From NCBI GenBank assembly GCA_030427805.1, contig JAUICP010000001.1, positions 1,054,001-1,118,000 on the forward strand: a stretch of DNA of 64,000 nt, given 5' to 3'. Shown piece after piece: positions 8,807-16,960 of this stretch. The DNA is from Bdellovibrionia bacterium. GTDB taxonomy: Bacteria; Bdellovibrionota; Bdellovibrionia; Bdellovibrionales; JAGQZY01. The translations under genes were made by a program, and so were the position numbers. How positions within the stretch are numbered: the stretch's first letter is position 1; each line of letters starts with the position of its first letter. The notes under the pieces are model-generated. The model did no database searches. It was not told where the DNA came from and saw only the letters and a program-made list of their open reading frames with translations.

Positions 8807-8989
8807 AAATCCTCCCGTTTGCAGAAAGTCTAACAAGTGATATCTCGCAAACCTACGAAAATGGCCTCTGAATCAGGGCATCAAATTGTAAAATTAGGCC
8901 GAGCTCTAATGCTGGGGCTAAGCCTCGGTTTATTCTCTGGACTTTAAGCAGACTTCGAACAATTGGACCGAATTGGTTAAAGCCGATTC

Positions 8990-9043
8990 AATCTAGTAGG
9001 CTTCTGCAATCTAGTAGGCTTCTGTAATCTAGTAGGCTTCTGC
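8990..9043. repeat. 18-bp tandem repeat, three copies, spanning a stop codon
   Basis: Three consecutive copies of an 18-base unit (aatctagtaggcttctg plus c or t) at 8990-9007, 9008-9025 and 9026-9043. The third copy contains the last codons and TAG stop of the minus-strand gene ending at 9029. The other two lie just after it, so the in-frame stop is repeated twice downstream. Confidence 0.9.
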
Positions 9044-11095
9044 CATTTCTTCGTTTCGCTGGTGGAGTGGAGAGCGGAAAAACTGGGACCAATTTTTTAG
9101 GGCCTCTTGGCTGAGTGCTTTCACTTGTGGGTCGTTTTCTAAATCCTGCCAAGTTTCGTAAGTAAAAACTATATTTTGAAAACTTAACTCTCTTTGAATC
9201 TTTAGAGTCATGGCAACGGCACTGGCATCTGCAATCGAGGCCAGAGATAGAAAATTCAAAGCCCCTTTTGGAAAAAGCTCTTTCGGCAAACCAACAAGAC
9301 GTTTTAAAAAGAATGCAGAAAGAAAGCCACCAGATTGAATCGTTTTTACAACGAAGCGAAAGAGGTAAAACGAAAAAGGATAGGAGCTTGGATTTAAAAT
9401 AGAAGTGGTCCAGTTTTCTTGAAATCGATTCCGACTCAGAGCTCGACTCAGAAGCTTTGTAAACTGATGGTTATCAATGACACTTTTTAAATAAAAATTT
9501 TCGGAGCGACAATAATCTTCTGGCATCAAGTAAGCCTGTTCAAGGGCCCTTGGGATTCCGAGATATTTTAAGTTCGCTAGAGTTTTTTTATCATAGTAAG
9601 AGCGAGACGTCGGACCTTCGAGTCCGGTTCTTTTATAAATATCAAAGACGAGTTGGGAGCAGGTCATGGAGGTTTTATCGTTAATGCTCTGGTTAAAATC
9701 AAAGGGATAGGGGTGTTCGAGGTATTCATGGGCCAGGTCTTCGATTTTTCTTCGTTGATCCGCGGTGATTCCCTCAGTTGGTGAGTAAATCTCATTGTAA
9801 GTACTCACGCGACTGGAAAGGGCCGCCTTGAGCGGCATACTGACCACACCGTTTTTGCACATCTCGATAATCGCCGGAAATTCGCGACCCTGGGACCTGA
9901 GCATAACGACAAGTGCGATATGACCAAATTGAATCGGAGAATTCGTCAGTGTCGAAAACATTCCATCGGAGTTATTTTCACTATTCATCAGCAAGACATC
10001 GCCGGTGTGAAATTTCTCACCTCGGTAGTAAACACCACCTTCTGGAGCCAGGGCGTAGGCTTCGCGAACAAATTCTTTTTTCTGACTCCACTCAGAAAAT
10101 TGAATGGTCTTTCGGTCTTCTGGTCCGTAACCGAAATCAAGGGCACCCCATTTGATATCATCATAGTCAGGCCTTTTATTTTTGAGTTGAAAAAGAGTTT
10201 GTTGAAACTGAAAGCGATCTTCATAACTAGGGTTTTTTCGTGCGATATAGGCTTTTTTGACGAAATCGAGATTGAATTCGACAGTGTCGTGCTCTGAAAA
10301 AGTGCTTGAATCCTGTTTAGCCGGATCGAGATCTTCATCGGAAGAGACGCAAGCATTTGTAGAAACTTTCCCGTGGGTTAAACTCCTTCCATGGGCTGAA
10401 CACTTGCCAAAAGCGAGTTCTAAATAGGTTTCCTTTTTCTGCGCGAAATCAAGTTCTTCGCTCGGAGAAAGCTTTTTAAAATGTCCGGTTAGGTAGTCAC
10501 CGCCAGGAACTAGGTTGAAATTATATTCGGGATACTTGTGATGAATATAGTGATTCTTTAAGGCCCAAAGCCCCAAAGGGCCCCTTGCAATCCAACGAAT
10601 CAGTTTATGGCTTTCAGGAATCGATTGGGGATTGTGAATCAAAGGATGGATGTATTTACTCATCCAAACGGGCGAAAAGGCGAGAATCAAGGCTCCTAAA
10701 AAGGCACTGCTGCCAAAAATCAATCCGATGATAAGGGGCCCGATCAAAAAAGGAATAGCAAAAGGAAGAGTTCCACTCAAGCCTTTGAGGGTGAGGTTAT
10801 AGTGTTCGAGCCAGATAAGGTTTGCGAGCTTTGAATTTAATTTTCTTTGGATCCAAGAATCTACCATGCGCTTGTGATCGAGAGATTCAAATTGCTGGAA
10901 AATATGGCTTTGATAGGTTTTACCGTGATGAATAATCAGATGTTGGTACATGGGATTTAAAAATGGGGAAAATAGAGAAGGGTATTTTCGGTAAAGGGCC
11001 CTTTGCCATTTTCTGGGATGACCAAAATACTTATGACCGAGGGATTCTGTGACTGTTCCTGAAATGTATCCGAGTAGTAAACCGATTAAAAACAT
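9029..11095 (-). CDS. Fusion: fatty-acid-hydroxylase-like membrane domain + permuted NlpC/P60 (YiiX-like) domain
   Basis: 688 residues. The N-terminal 200 are membrane-embedded, with the His clusters of the fatty acid hydroxylase/sterol desaturase superfamily: H21/H26, H52/H56/H57/H64, H150/H154 and HYIHH 182-186, which would hold a di-iron centre. Residues about 340-500 look like a circularly permuted papain-fold domain of the YiiX/LRAT type: FHTGDVLLMNS, QFGHIALVV (His392) and SMTCSQLVFDIY (Cys479). The remainder is unassigned. The combination suggests an enzyme that hydroxylates and acylates or deacylates lipid, peptide or lipoprotein substrates (inference). It sits downstream of a fatty acid desaturase on the same strand. 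Confidence 0.72.
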   Translation of the reverse strand: MFLIGLLLGYISGTVTESLGHKYFGHPRKWQRALYRKYPSLFSPFLNPMYQHLIIHHGKTYQSHIFQQFESLDHKRMVDSWIQRKLNSKLANLIWLEHYNLTLKGLSGTLPFAIPFLIGPLIIGLIFGSSAFLGALILAFSPVWMSKYIHPLIHNPQSIPESHKLIRWIARGPLGLWALKNHYIHHKYPEYNFNLVPGGDYLTGHFKKLSPSEELDFAQKKETYLELAFGKCSAHGRSLTHGKVSTNACVSSDEDLDPAKQDSSTFSEHDTVEFNLDFVKKAYIARKNPSYEDRFQFQQTLFQLKNKRPDYDDIKWGALDFGYGPEDRKTIQFSEWSQKKEFVREAYALAPEGGVYYRGEKFHTGDVLLMNSENNSDGMFSTLTNSPIQFGHIALVVMLRSQGREFPAIIEMCKNGVVSMPLKAALSSRVSTYNEIYSPTEGITADQRRKIEDLAHEYLEHPYPFDFNQSINDKTSMTCSQLVFDIYKRTGLEGPTSRSYYDKKTLANLKYLGIPRALEQAYLMPEDYCRSENFYLKSVIDNHQFTKLLSRALSRNRFQENWTTSILNPSSYPFSFYLFRFVVKTIQSGGFLSAFFLKRLVGLPKELFPKGALNFLSLASIADASAVAMTLKIQRELSFQNIVFTYETWQDLENDPQVKALSQEALKNWSQFFRSPLHQRNEEMAEAY

Positions 11096-11151
11096 ATTTG
11101 ACCTATTTGCGAGTGGTTTTTCTTCTTAAAACGTTTTCTAAATTGATAACT

Positions 11152-12273
11152 CTAAAGAAATTGAGGTTGATCTTGACCCACAATCAGTCGAGATGTCTTG
11201 ATTGTTCTGGCAAAAACCGATTGCTCCTTATAATCAACTTCATATTTCTGACATAAATTTTTAAGTTTAGGTTTTATGGCCCGGTACTGGTAAATCGATT
11301 CTCGGGGCCAGAGGTGGTGCTCGATCTGGTAATTGAGACCACCTAAGAAAAAATCAACAATCGGGCCGTTAGAAAAATTCACGCTGGATTCGATTTGACG
11401 GCGCATGGCTTCTTCACGACTTCGGTGTTTGTCGTGATAGAGGGGCACATCGTCTCCGGTGTGATTGGTGGCGATAACAACGAAGCCATAAAAATTTGCG
11501 AGAAATTCAGCGAGCACACTATTGATGATGACCGCAATGACGGCACTTTGGCCGAGCGGTAAAAACAACATGGGTATCAATAGAAAACGATAAAAAAAGT
11601 AGGGGAGCAAACTTTGAAGCCAAAGTTCTCGTCCCATTTTTTGAAATGGATTCCATACATCGAAGTCGATGTTTTTTGAGTCGCGAAGGCCCTTCCTGTG
11701 GTAGGTTTCAACAATTGTATTGGGGGCGTAGTAAAAAGGTTTCCAAATAATAGAAACAATAAATAAGAGAAGGTATTTTACAAAAAGAGGGGCCTGCATG
11801 TTGCGCAAATGTTTTGTATTTCTCCATACCAGGTCAGGATCAATGGAGTGATTAGTGTGATGGTGGTGAAGTTTATTGTGTTCGATATCCCAATAACGAG
11901 GGAGAATCCAATCGGGCCAATCGATAAATCGTCTCCAAGAGTGGGCAAACCTTGAGCTGTGCAGCCAAGAGGACTTTTTTACAAAGTGATCGGCGGCTCC
12001 GTGGTTGATCGTGTGAAAGACTAAGGACCAGCGAGTAAAATTTCCGAGGGCGAGAAAAAGAATGGCAAATAGGCTAATGCCACTCCATGAAAACCCATAA
12101 CCTATAATTGATATGAGCCAACTCAAGCCGTTAAAGAGGTGGAGTTGACGGATCATTTTTTGAGATCGCATGGATTTTATTTCAGTTCCTAAGGCGAGAA
12201 GATCTCTGTAGAAATCAGAATTCTTTCGGTTTGTGGATGGATTTGTTAGCTCTCTGGACTCTGTAATATTCAC
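11152..12273 (-). CDS. Membrane fatty acid desaturase
   Basis: About 373 residues from a GTG at 12273 preceded by GAGG with 9-base spacing. An in-frame GTG at 12363 gives 30 more residues but has no visible ribosome site. The three His boxes of acyl-lipid desaturases are present: HTINHGAADHF, HNKLHHHHTNH and the C-terminal NYQIEHHLWP. Several hydrophobic stretches lie between them. It would introduce double bonds into membrane acyl chains with a di-iron site. Divergent from a TetR gene and upstream of the hydroxylase fusion (gap about 56 bases), so the three may form one lipid-adaptation locus. Confidence 0.85.
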   Translation of the reverse strand: MNITESRELTNPSTNRKNSDFYRDLLALGTEIKSMRSQKMIRQLHLFNGLSWLISIIGYGFSWSGISLFAILFLALGNFTRWSLVFHTINHGAADHFVKKSSWLHSSRFAHSWRRFIDWPDWILPRYWDIEHNKLHHHHTNHSIDPDLVWRNTKHLRNMQAPLFVKYLLLFIVSIIWKPFYYAPNTIVETYHRKGLRDSKNIDFDVWNPFQKMGRELWLQSLLPYFFYRFLLIPMLFLPLGQSAVIAVIINSVLAEFLANFYGFVVIATNHTGDDVPLYHDKHRSREEAMRRQIESSVNFSNGPIVDFFLGGLNYQIEHHLWPRESIYQYRAIKPKLKNLCQKYEVDYKEQSVFARTIKTSRLIVGQDQPQFL

Positions 12274-12279
12274 AATATT
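12265..12279. promoter_or_regulatory. AT-rich inverted repeat over the desaturase start codon
   Basis: AATATT-CAC-AATATT is a perfect inverted repeat centred on the proposed GTG start of the desaturase (reverse strand). It could be a regulator site or an mRNA hairpin hiding the start. Short and AT-rich, so chance is possible. Confidence 0.25.
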
Positions 12280-12382
12280 GAACCTCAAGTTCTGGTTTTT
12301 ATTAATTCGCTGAATATCATCAACAGAATCAAAACTAACAAGAATTGAGCGAGAAGCCGACACGTACGAGTTTACACAATTT

Positions 12383-12392
12383 CAGAATTCTG
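12383..12392. promoter_or_regulatory. Palindrome CAGAATTCTG in the tetR-desaturase intergenic region
   Basis: A perfect 10-base palindrome between divergent tetR and desaturase genes, where a TetR operator is expected. A near copy (CAGAATTCT) lies at 12216-12224 inside the desaturase 5' region. No experimental support. Confidence 0.3.
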
Positions 12393-12427
12393 TTGCCTCA
12401 TGACCCTATTGAAGCAATATTTCGGAG

Positions 12428-12949
12428 GTGAGTGAAAAAAAGCGGTCTAGCAAATCAGATACTATTTACAAAATTTCCACTTCAATTTTTCAATTAGAGG
12501 CCAGCAAGGGCCACTTGCAGTGGAAGGTGACTGATTTGGTGAGAAAAGCTGATATTAGTCGCCCCCTTATTTATCGATATTTTGGCAGTTCAAAAAAAGA
12601 AATGCTCCAGGGAGCCTTGAGAAGTTTTGTCGATGTGTTCTATGCATTTGGTCCCGAGAGCAAAGGCTTGAGTTTTATAGAAATTTTGAAGAAATCGCGC
12701 CTTCGCATCGAAAACTGCCCCGAGGCGACATTGTTTTACACCTATTGGCGCTTCAAAGACTCTTGGATTCAAGAGGAATTTATTGGCATCGAAGAGAAGT
12801 TTTTAGGGAAGTTGCGCACTTACTTTCCGGATAAAGATGAGCAGAGCCTTTTGCGACTCTACGTATTCCTCCACGGTCTTGTTACGGCTCCCTTTATCCG
12901 ACTCGAAGATCATGAAGAGCTTTTCGATCATCTTGAATTGCCCCGCTGA
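12428..12949 (+). CDS. TetR-family transcriptional regulator
   Basis: 173 residues. The N-terminal helix-turn-helix is visible in VTDLVRKADISRPLIYRYFGSSKKEMLQGAL (about 33-63), the classic TetR DNA-binding pattern. The C-terminal ligand domain is short. The GTG start lies directly beside GGAGG, closer than usual, and no other in-frame start is available. It is divergent from the desaturase, so by analogy with DesT/FabR-type regulators it may control unsaturated lipid synthesis (inference). Confidence 0.82.
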   Translation: MSEKKRSSKSDTIYKISTSIFQLEASKGHLQWKVTDLVRKADISRPLIYRYFGSSKKEMLQGALRSFVDVFYAFGPESKGLSFIEILKKSRLRIENCPEATLFYTYWRFKDSWIQEEFIGIEEKFLGKLRTYFPDKDEQSLLRLYVFLHGLVTAPFIRLEDHEELFDHLELPR

Positions 12950-12967
12950 AAAGGTGGGCCGTCATAA

Positions 12968-13048
12968 AGCACCTCGGTTAGTAAGAACCTTCGCAAAAGT
13001 TGTCTCTAGGTTTAGATATCCGCCGAGGAACCCTCCGTTTAAGGTGCT
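12968..13048 (+). promoter_or_regulatory. Possible structured leader upstream of metF
   Basis: The leader can form mutually exclusive stems: AGCACCT (12968-12974) with AGGTGCT (13042-13048), or CCTCGG (12972-12977) with CCGAGG (13023-13028), plus GGTT/AACC inside. Alternative pairing upstream of a methionine/folate gene would fit an attenuator. It matches no riboswitch consensus that I can recall. Confidence 0.22.
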
Positions 13049-13132
13049 CAAAACAAGACTGTTGCCTGCGTCTAAAACCATCTTTTGAGAGCATTTTCTT
13101 GCTTTCTATGGCGATTGCAACATAATAGAACT

Positions 13133-14080
13133 ATGTATCAGCCGGACGTTAAAATCACAGATCTTATTGGTAAGGGGGATTTTACACTCTCAGCAGAGGT
13201 GATCCCGCCGCGCAATGGCGCTAATCGCGAGCGCATCCTCGCGCAAATCGAATCACTCCTTAAAACCGGAGCCGAGTTTTTATCGGTCACCAAAGGTGCA
13301 GGTGGTTCTTTGCGAGGGGGAAGTCTGCCCATTGCTCAGGCTATCAAAGAGCAATTTGGATTTCCGTGTATTGCCCACTTTACCTGTCGAGATATTTTGC
13401 CAGAAGAAGTTGAAAACCAGCTGGTTGATCACCATTACTTTGGAATTCGCAATATATTGGCCCTTCGTGGCGATCCACCCCAGGGGGAAAAAGAGTGGAA
13501 GGCGCGCCCAGGAGCCTATAATTACGCCTATGAATTGATCGAGCAGATTAAAAAGCTCAACCAGGGAAAGTATCTAGAGCGCCCCGGTTTTAAATCGTCA
13601 GGCCAAGATAAAACGGATTTTTGTATTGGCTGCGCGGTTTATCCCGACCATCCCAATCAAAATGAGCGCATTGAGTTTTTTAGAAAGAAAGTCGAGGCCG
13701 GTGCCGAGTACGGAATCACGCAAATGGTTTTTGACCACGCCAGCTATGGTGAGTTTTTAGAGACGTGCTCGAAAGAAAGGCTTGATATTCCGATTTTGCT
13801 TGGGACTCGTATATTAAAATCAAAAGAGCAGGCAAAGCGTATGACCGATCGCTTTGATGTGCCCATATCTAAAAAGTACTTTGACTCTTTACCTGACGAG
13901 ACAAAGACGGCCAGTCAAAATCAAATCACCGATTGCTTCTTAGAATTTGTAGAAGACCTAAAAGCAGTGGGAGCTCCTGGTATCCACCTTTTTGTGATTA
14001 ACGATACTGATTCGGCGATCAAAGCGCTTGCGACCATGACCACTCAACCCGAAGTATTTGCCGAAGAAGCCCACGCTTAA
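13133..14080 (+). CDS. metF: Methylenetetrahydrofolate reductase
   Basis: 315 residues, an FAD-dependent TIM barrel. It shows FTLSAEVIPPRNGANRE at the N-terminus, the SVTKGAGGSL strand, the IAHFTCRD motif, GIRNILALRGDPP and a late TQMVFDHASY strand. It reduces 5,10-methylene-THF to 5-methyl-THF for methionine synthesis. An in-frame TTG at 13085 exists, but the ATG at 13133 gives the family's normal N-terminus. Assignment to the family is firm; whether it is the main MetF of the cell is unknown. Confidence 0.85.
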   Translation: MYQPDVKITDLIGKGDFTLSAEVIPPRNGANRERILAQIESLLKTGAEFLSVTKGAGGSLRGGSLPIAQAIKEQFGFPCIAHFTCRDILPEEVENQLVDHHYFGIRNILALRGDPPQGEKEWKARPGAYNYAYELIEQIKKLNQGKYLERPGFKSSGQDKTDFCIGCAVYPDHPNQNERIEFFRKKVEAGAEYGITQMVFDHASYGEFLETCSKERLDIPILLGTRILKSKEQAKRMTDRFDVPISKKYFDSLPDETKTASQNQITDCFLEFVEDLKAVGAPGIHLFVINDTDSAIKALATMTTQPEVFAEEAHA

Positions 14081-14212
14081 CCGCTTGTATTGCTCCCAAT
14101 CCCTGATTAGACTGGTGCTATAAAAAGGGGCTATTTGCTGGTGATCGAGCGCGATCGTACTTGATATCAGACAAATACCCTCGGGGAATTTCAAACAAAG
14201 GACTGTTTGGCT

Positions 14213-15196
14213 ATGAAACTTCTGGTAACCGGTGGAGCCGGATATATCGGCAGTCATTTCTGTAAAACGGCTGCGGCTGAAGGCCACGAAGTCTTTACCT
14301 ATGACAATCTCTCAACGGGTCACGAAGACTTTGTTAAGTGGGGTGAGTTTATCGAAGGGGAGTTGTCGGATTCTAAAAAAATCCAAGACGTCCTCACCAG
14401 CCAAAATATCGATGCCGTGGTTCACTTTGCGGCCAAAGCCATAATCGCTGAATCTAATAAACATCCCGACATGTACTACGAAAATAATGTCGAAGGAACA
14501 CGCTCGTTATTATGGGCCATGTCCATGGCGGGTACTGATAAAATTCTCTTTTCTTCAAGTTGCACGACTTACGGAATTACAGACGAAGCATTTATTTCGG
14601 AAGATCATATTCAAGCCCCGATTAACCCCTACGGGGATACGAAAAAAGCTTGCGAAGAAATGGTGATTGATTTTCAGGATAGTTTTCCTGGCAAGGAAGC
14701 GGGGATTCTTCGCTACTTTAACGTTGTGGGATGTGACCCGGAAGGGGAGCTTTGGGAGTGGCACGATCCAGAAACCCATATTGTTCCGAATATGATTCGG
14801 GCGGGCCTTGAAAATCGCCCCGTTATGATCTTTGGCGATGATTACGATACTCGCGATGGTACTTGTGTCAGAGATTTTATTGATGTTAATGACCTGGCAA
14901 AAATTCACCTTAAGGCCCTTGATCAACTCAATACAGAAAAGGTTTTTATTTCAAATATTGGGTTGGGCCGTGGCTATTCTTTGTATGATTTAAAAACCAT
15001 CATCGAAGAGGTTTTAGAGCTAAAAATAAAACACGAAGTCGTGGGCCGAAGGCAGGGCGATCCGCCAAGGCTTGTGGCCGACTGTCAGTTCTTTAAATCT
15101 TGGTATTCCGAAGAGCTGAGTGATCTCAAAGCGAGTCTAAAAAATATTAAAGATACTGGCCTTGCTGAAAAGTTTTTGCCCGTGGAATTGCGGTAA
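14213..15196 (+). CDS. galE: UDP-glucose 4-epimerase
   Basis: 327 residues of the extended short-chain dehydrogenase family. The NAD-binding TGGAGYIGSHF opens the protein, followed by VVHFAAKAIIAESNKHP, the catalytic SSSCTTYG Ser/Thr and the YGDTK Tyr-Lys pair, then LRYFNVVGCDPEG and DGTCVRDFIDVNDLA. It interconverts UDP-glucose and UDP-galactose, supplying sugar for the surface glycans encoded nearby. The ATG at 14213 is taken; a TTG two codons earlier is in frame. AAAGGA lies upstream. Confidence 0.9.
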   Translation: MKLLVTGGAGYIGSHFCKTAAAEGHEVFTYDNLSTGHEDFVKWGEFIEGELSDSKKIQDVLTSQNIDAVVHFAAKAIIAESNKHPDMYYENNVEGTRSLLWAMSMAGTDKILFSSSCTTYGITDEAFISEDHIQAPINPYGDTKKACEEMVIDFQDSFPGKEAGILRYFNVVGCDPEGELWEWHDPETHIVPNMIRAGLENRPVMIFGDDYDTRDGTCVRDFIDVNDLAKIHLKALDQLNTEKVFISNIGLGRGYSLYDLKTIIEEVLELKIKHEVVGRRQGDPPRLVADCQFFKSWYSEELSDLKASLKNIKDTGLAEKFLPVELR

Positions 15197-15244
15197 GGCC
15201 AGACGGGCATCTACTCTGAAAAAATGTCGGAAAATCTATTGTTC

Positions 15245-15829
15245 CTATTGGAATTCGTAAAAAAGAATTCCAGCCGGCTCACCAGAGAAAAAGTCATTAA
15301 CGATGACTTGATAACTTAACAGCTCTTCAGGTGTGAGATTAAGGCTCTGTAGGTGGGCCAAGGATCGATTTAAATCAAGGGGCGTGTGAGTCTGAGAATT
15401 CAAATTAGCAAAAGCTTTAGGAATGATCCAATCGATCCATAGAGCTTTTGGGCTAGCATTTGGACGCGCTTGTGGGCTCGGTTCATCTGGCTCAATTAAA
15501 TAAATATTGCATGAAAACATATCGTCGTTCACCGTGCATTCGGCTCGCATCGAATCACTGATCCAACTATTTTCGGTTTGAGGAATTCGGGTGAATTCTA
15601 CGAGTTGGTCTTTGGCACCCACTAGAATTTCTGGAAAAACGTAGGAAATTTTCTGAGTCGACGGACCTTTAAAGGCTTCGACAATCTTAATATCAAAACG
15701 TGAATAGGAGACCAATTCAGGCGAGGTCGGCACAATATAAAAACCTTTATCGACAGTCTTTGGCCCCTTTGCCTGAGCAAAAGAAGTCCACACAAATGCA
15801 AATCCTATTAAAAGTATTCGAAACTGCAT
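15245..15829 (-). CDS. Secreted protein of unknown function
   Basis: 194 residues from an ATG preceded by GGAGGT. The signal peptide MQFRILLIGFAFVWTSFAQA should be cleaved after AQA. The rest is soluble with two Cys (SMRAECTVNDDMFSC) likely joined in a disulfide, a TPEELLSYQ helix near the C-terminus and an ending in YEFQ. No family is recognised. It stands alone, convergent with galE. Confidence 0.7.
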   Translation of the reverse strand: MQFRILLIGFAFVWTSFAQAKGPKTVDKGFYIVPTSPELVSYSRFDIKIVEAFKGPSTQKISYVFPEILVGAKDQLVEFTRIPQTENSWISDSMRAECTVNDDMFSCNIYLIEPDEPSPQARPNASPKALWIDWIIPKAFANLNSQTHTPLDLNRSLAHLQSLNLTPEELLSYQVIVNDFFSGEPAGILFYEFQ

Positions 15830-15916
15830 TGACTCAACCTCCGTTTATTTAGCTTGGTTACTAAGCCCGAATGTGTAGCCCTTCGGTTGGGCTTCTAGAA
15901 GATTTTTACCTTTAAT

Positions 15917-15958
15917 TTTGGGCCGAAACAAGGGGTTGGGGATATGAGTCGGCCCAAA
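15917..15958. repeat. Perfect 10-bp inverted repeat with 22-base spacer
   Basis: TTTGGGCCGA at 15917-15926 and its exact complement TCGGCCCAAA at 15949-15958, just downstream of the minus-strand gene ending at 15972. It lacks a T run, so it is not a standard terminator; it may protect the mRNA 3' end. Confidence 0.45.
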
Positions 15959-15971
15959 GTGAATGTATCGC

Positions 15972-16304
15972 TTATCGACAGGCAACTTCCTTCTTAAGGA
16001 CAGTACCACTGCGACTCCAGTCGTCGAACTGAAAGCAAGTATAAGTCATCTCGTTCCCATCACTGAGAGACAGAGTGACCAGACTTTCTCCTGCTTGGGG
16101 GATTTGAACCTGTAGACCTGTCACTTTTACTGCCATGTAAAATTGAGTTTGGCTAAAGATGCGCATTGAATGTTCCACCGATTCTGAGACAAAGCCAGCT
16201 TCGCTGTTCTTAAATTGAAGGTCTCGACCGTTACTACTTCCGCTAGAAGCAAAACTAAAAGTTGGAATTAAAACAAAGCTGAGTGTGATTAAAAGTTTTT
16301 TCAT
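15972..16304 (-). CDS. Small secreted protein, unknown function
   Basis: 110 residues with the signal peptide MKKLLITLSFVLIPTFSFA and AAAGGA upstream. The mature part is about 90 residues and looks like beta structure (MAVKVTGLQVQIPQAGESLVTLSLSDG), with two Cys (YTCFQF, EVACR) that could form a disulfide. It is probably periplasmic. No known domain is recognised. Confidence 0.66.
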   Translation of the reverse strand: MKKLLITLSFVLIPTFSFASSGSSNGRDLQFKNSEAGFVSESVEHSMRIFSQTQFYMAVKVTGLQVQIPQAGESLVTLSLSDGNEMTYTCFQFDDWSRSGTVLKKEVACR

Positions 16305-16597
16305 TGATGAATCCTTTGCTGATTATTTGTTGTTGAAATCAATTTAAGCGCCTTTGAAAAAATAGAATACCAACCGTTCCTTAGAAGAAATGTTTCGTAA
16401 TGTTTCGAATCAAGGTTAGAAACGGAGTCTTTTTGGATTCTCAAATCGAGATAAATACGAAGTGATTACAAATATTTAGACAGCTGTTTAGGTTTCGACA
16501 CCCGGTGGGGCTTCAGGTCTAACAGAGGGTACAACGAAGGTCGAGTCATGGTCCAAGCCTTGCTCTCTAAAGGGTATAGTTAACAAGGGTAGGTCCA
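16305..16597. other. Intergenic region: divergent promoters and an unassigned leader
   Basis: No gene is seen. The 16455-16597 part is G-rich and could fold: TTCGAC at 16494-16499 can pair with GTCGAG at 16540-16545, and GGGCTT can pair with AAGCCT. It would be the 5' leader of the small acidic protein gene. It matches no riboswitch consensus that I know. Confidence 0.3.
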
Positions 16598-16843
16598 ATG
16601 AAAGCACTTATTTTTTCGATTCTAGTTCTTTTTTCAGCCAGTTTTGCCATGGCCGAGAATATGGATTCTCAGCAAAGCCAAGAAATGGATTGGGCGGCCC
16701 AGTGGGATGCTGATGATCAATTTGATTGGGATGCTCCAGACGATTTCGACGATGAAGCCGAAGTCGAAGAAAACGCCGATAACGGTTTTGATAACGATGG
16801 CCCTAAGCAATCACAAGTTTTAGACTTGGCTGCTGAATCTTAG
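16598..16843 (+). CDS. Small secreted acidic (Asp-rich) protein
   Basis: 81 residues. The signal peptide MKALIFSILVLFSASFAMA is followed by a mature part of about 62 residues rich in Asp, Glu and Trp (WAAQWDADDQFDWDAPDDF). It is probably a periplasmic or surface acidic peptide, perhaps binding cations or basic partners. TAGGT precedes the ATG, and a strong terminator follows. It has no homologue that I recognise. Confidence 0.65.
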   Translation: MKALIFSILVLFSASFAMAENMDSQQSQEMDWAAQWDADDQFDWDAPDDFDDEAEVEENADNGFDNDGPKQSQVLDLAAES

Positions 16844-16872
16844 TCACACGATTCGAGTTATAAAAACTAATG

Positions 16873-16910
16873 AATAAAAAAGCTCCTTAGGTGGGAGCTT
16901 TTTTTTTTTT
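16873..16910 (+). terminator. Rho-independent terminator
   Basis: AAAAAAGCTCC, loop TTAGGT, GGGAGC, then ten or more T, about 30 bases after the stop of the acidic secreted protein. Confidence 0.88.
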
Positions 16911-16933
16911 ATAGTTATGGATTTGTGATGAGT

Positions 16934-16959
16934 CGCATTCCCAAAAGGTACTTGGTACC
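16934..16959 (-). repeat. Stop-adjacent GGTACTTGGTACC palindrome, copy 1
   Basis: Core palindrome at 16947-16959, one base past the TAG stop of the minus-strand XRE gene (16961). Its flank gcattcccaaaa is shared with the copies at 19941 and 21638. Confidence 0.75.
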
Positions 16960-16960
16960 A

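Noticed and set aside
8155-8833. Plus-strand frames over the secreted repeat protein gene
   Set aside because: Shadows of the minus-strand gene; no ribosome sites or domains.
12837-13088. 83-residue plus frame between tetR and metF
   Set aside because: Starts inside tetR in another frame; composition unlike coding.
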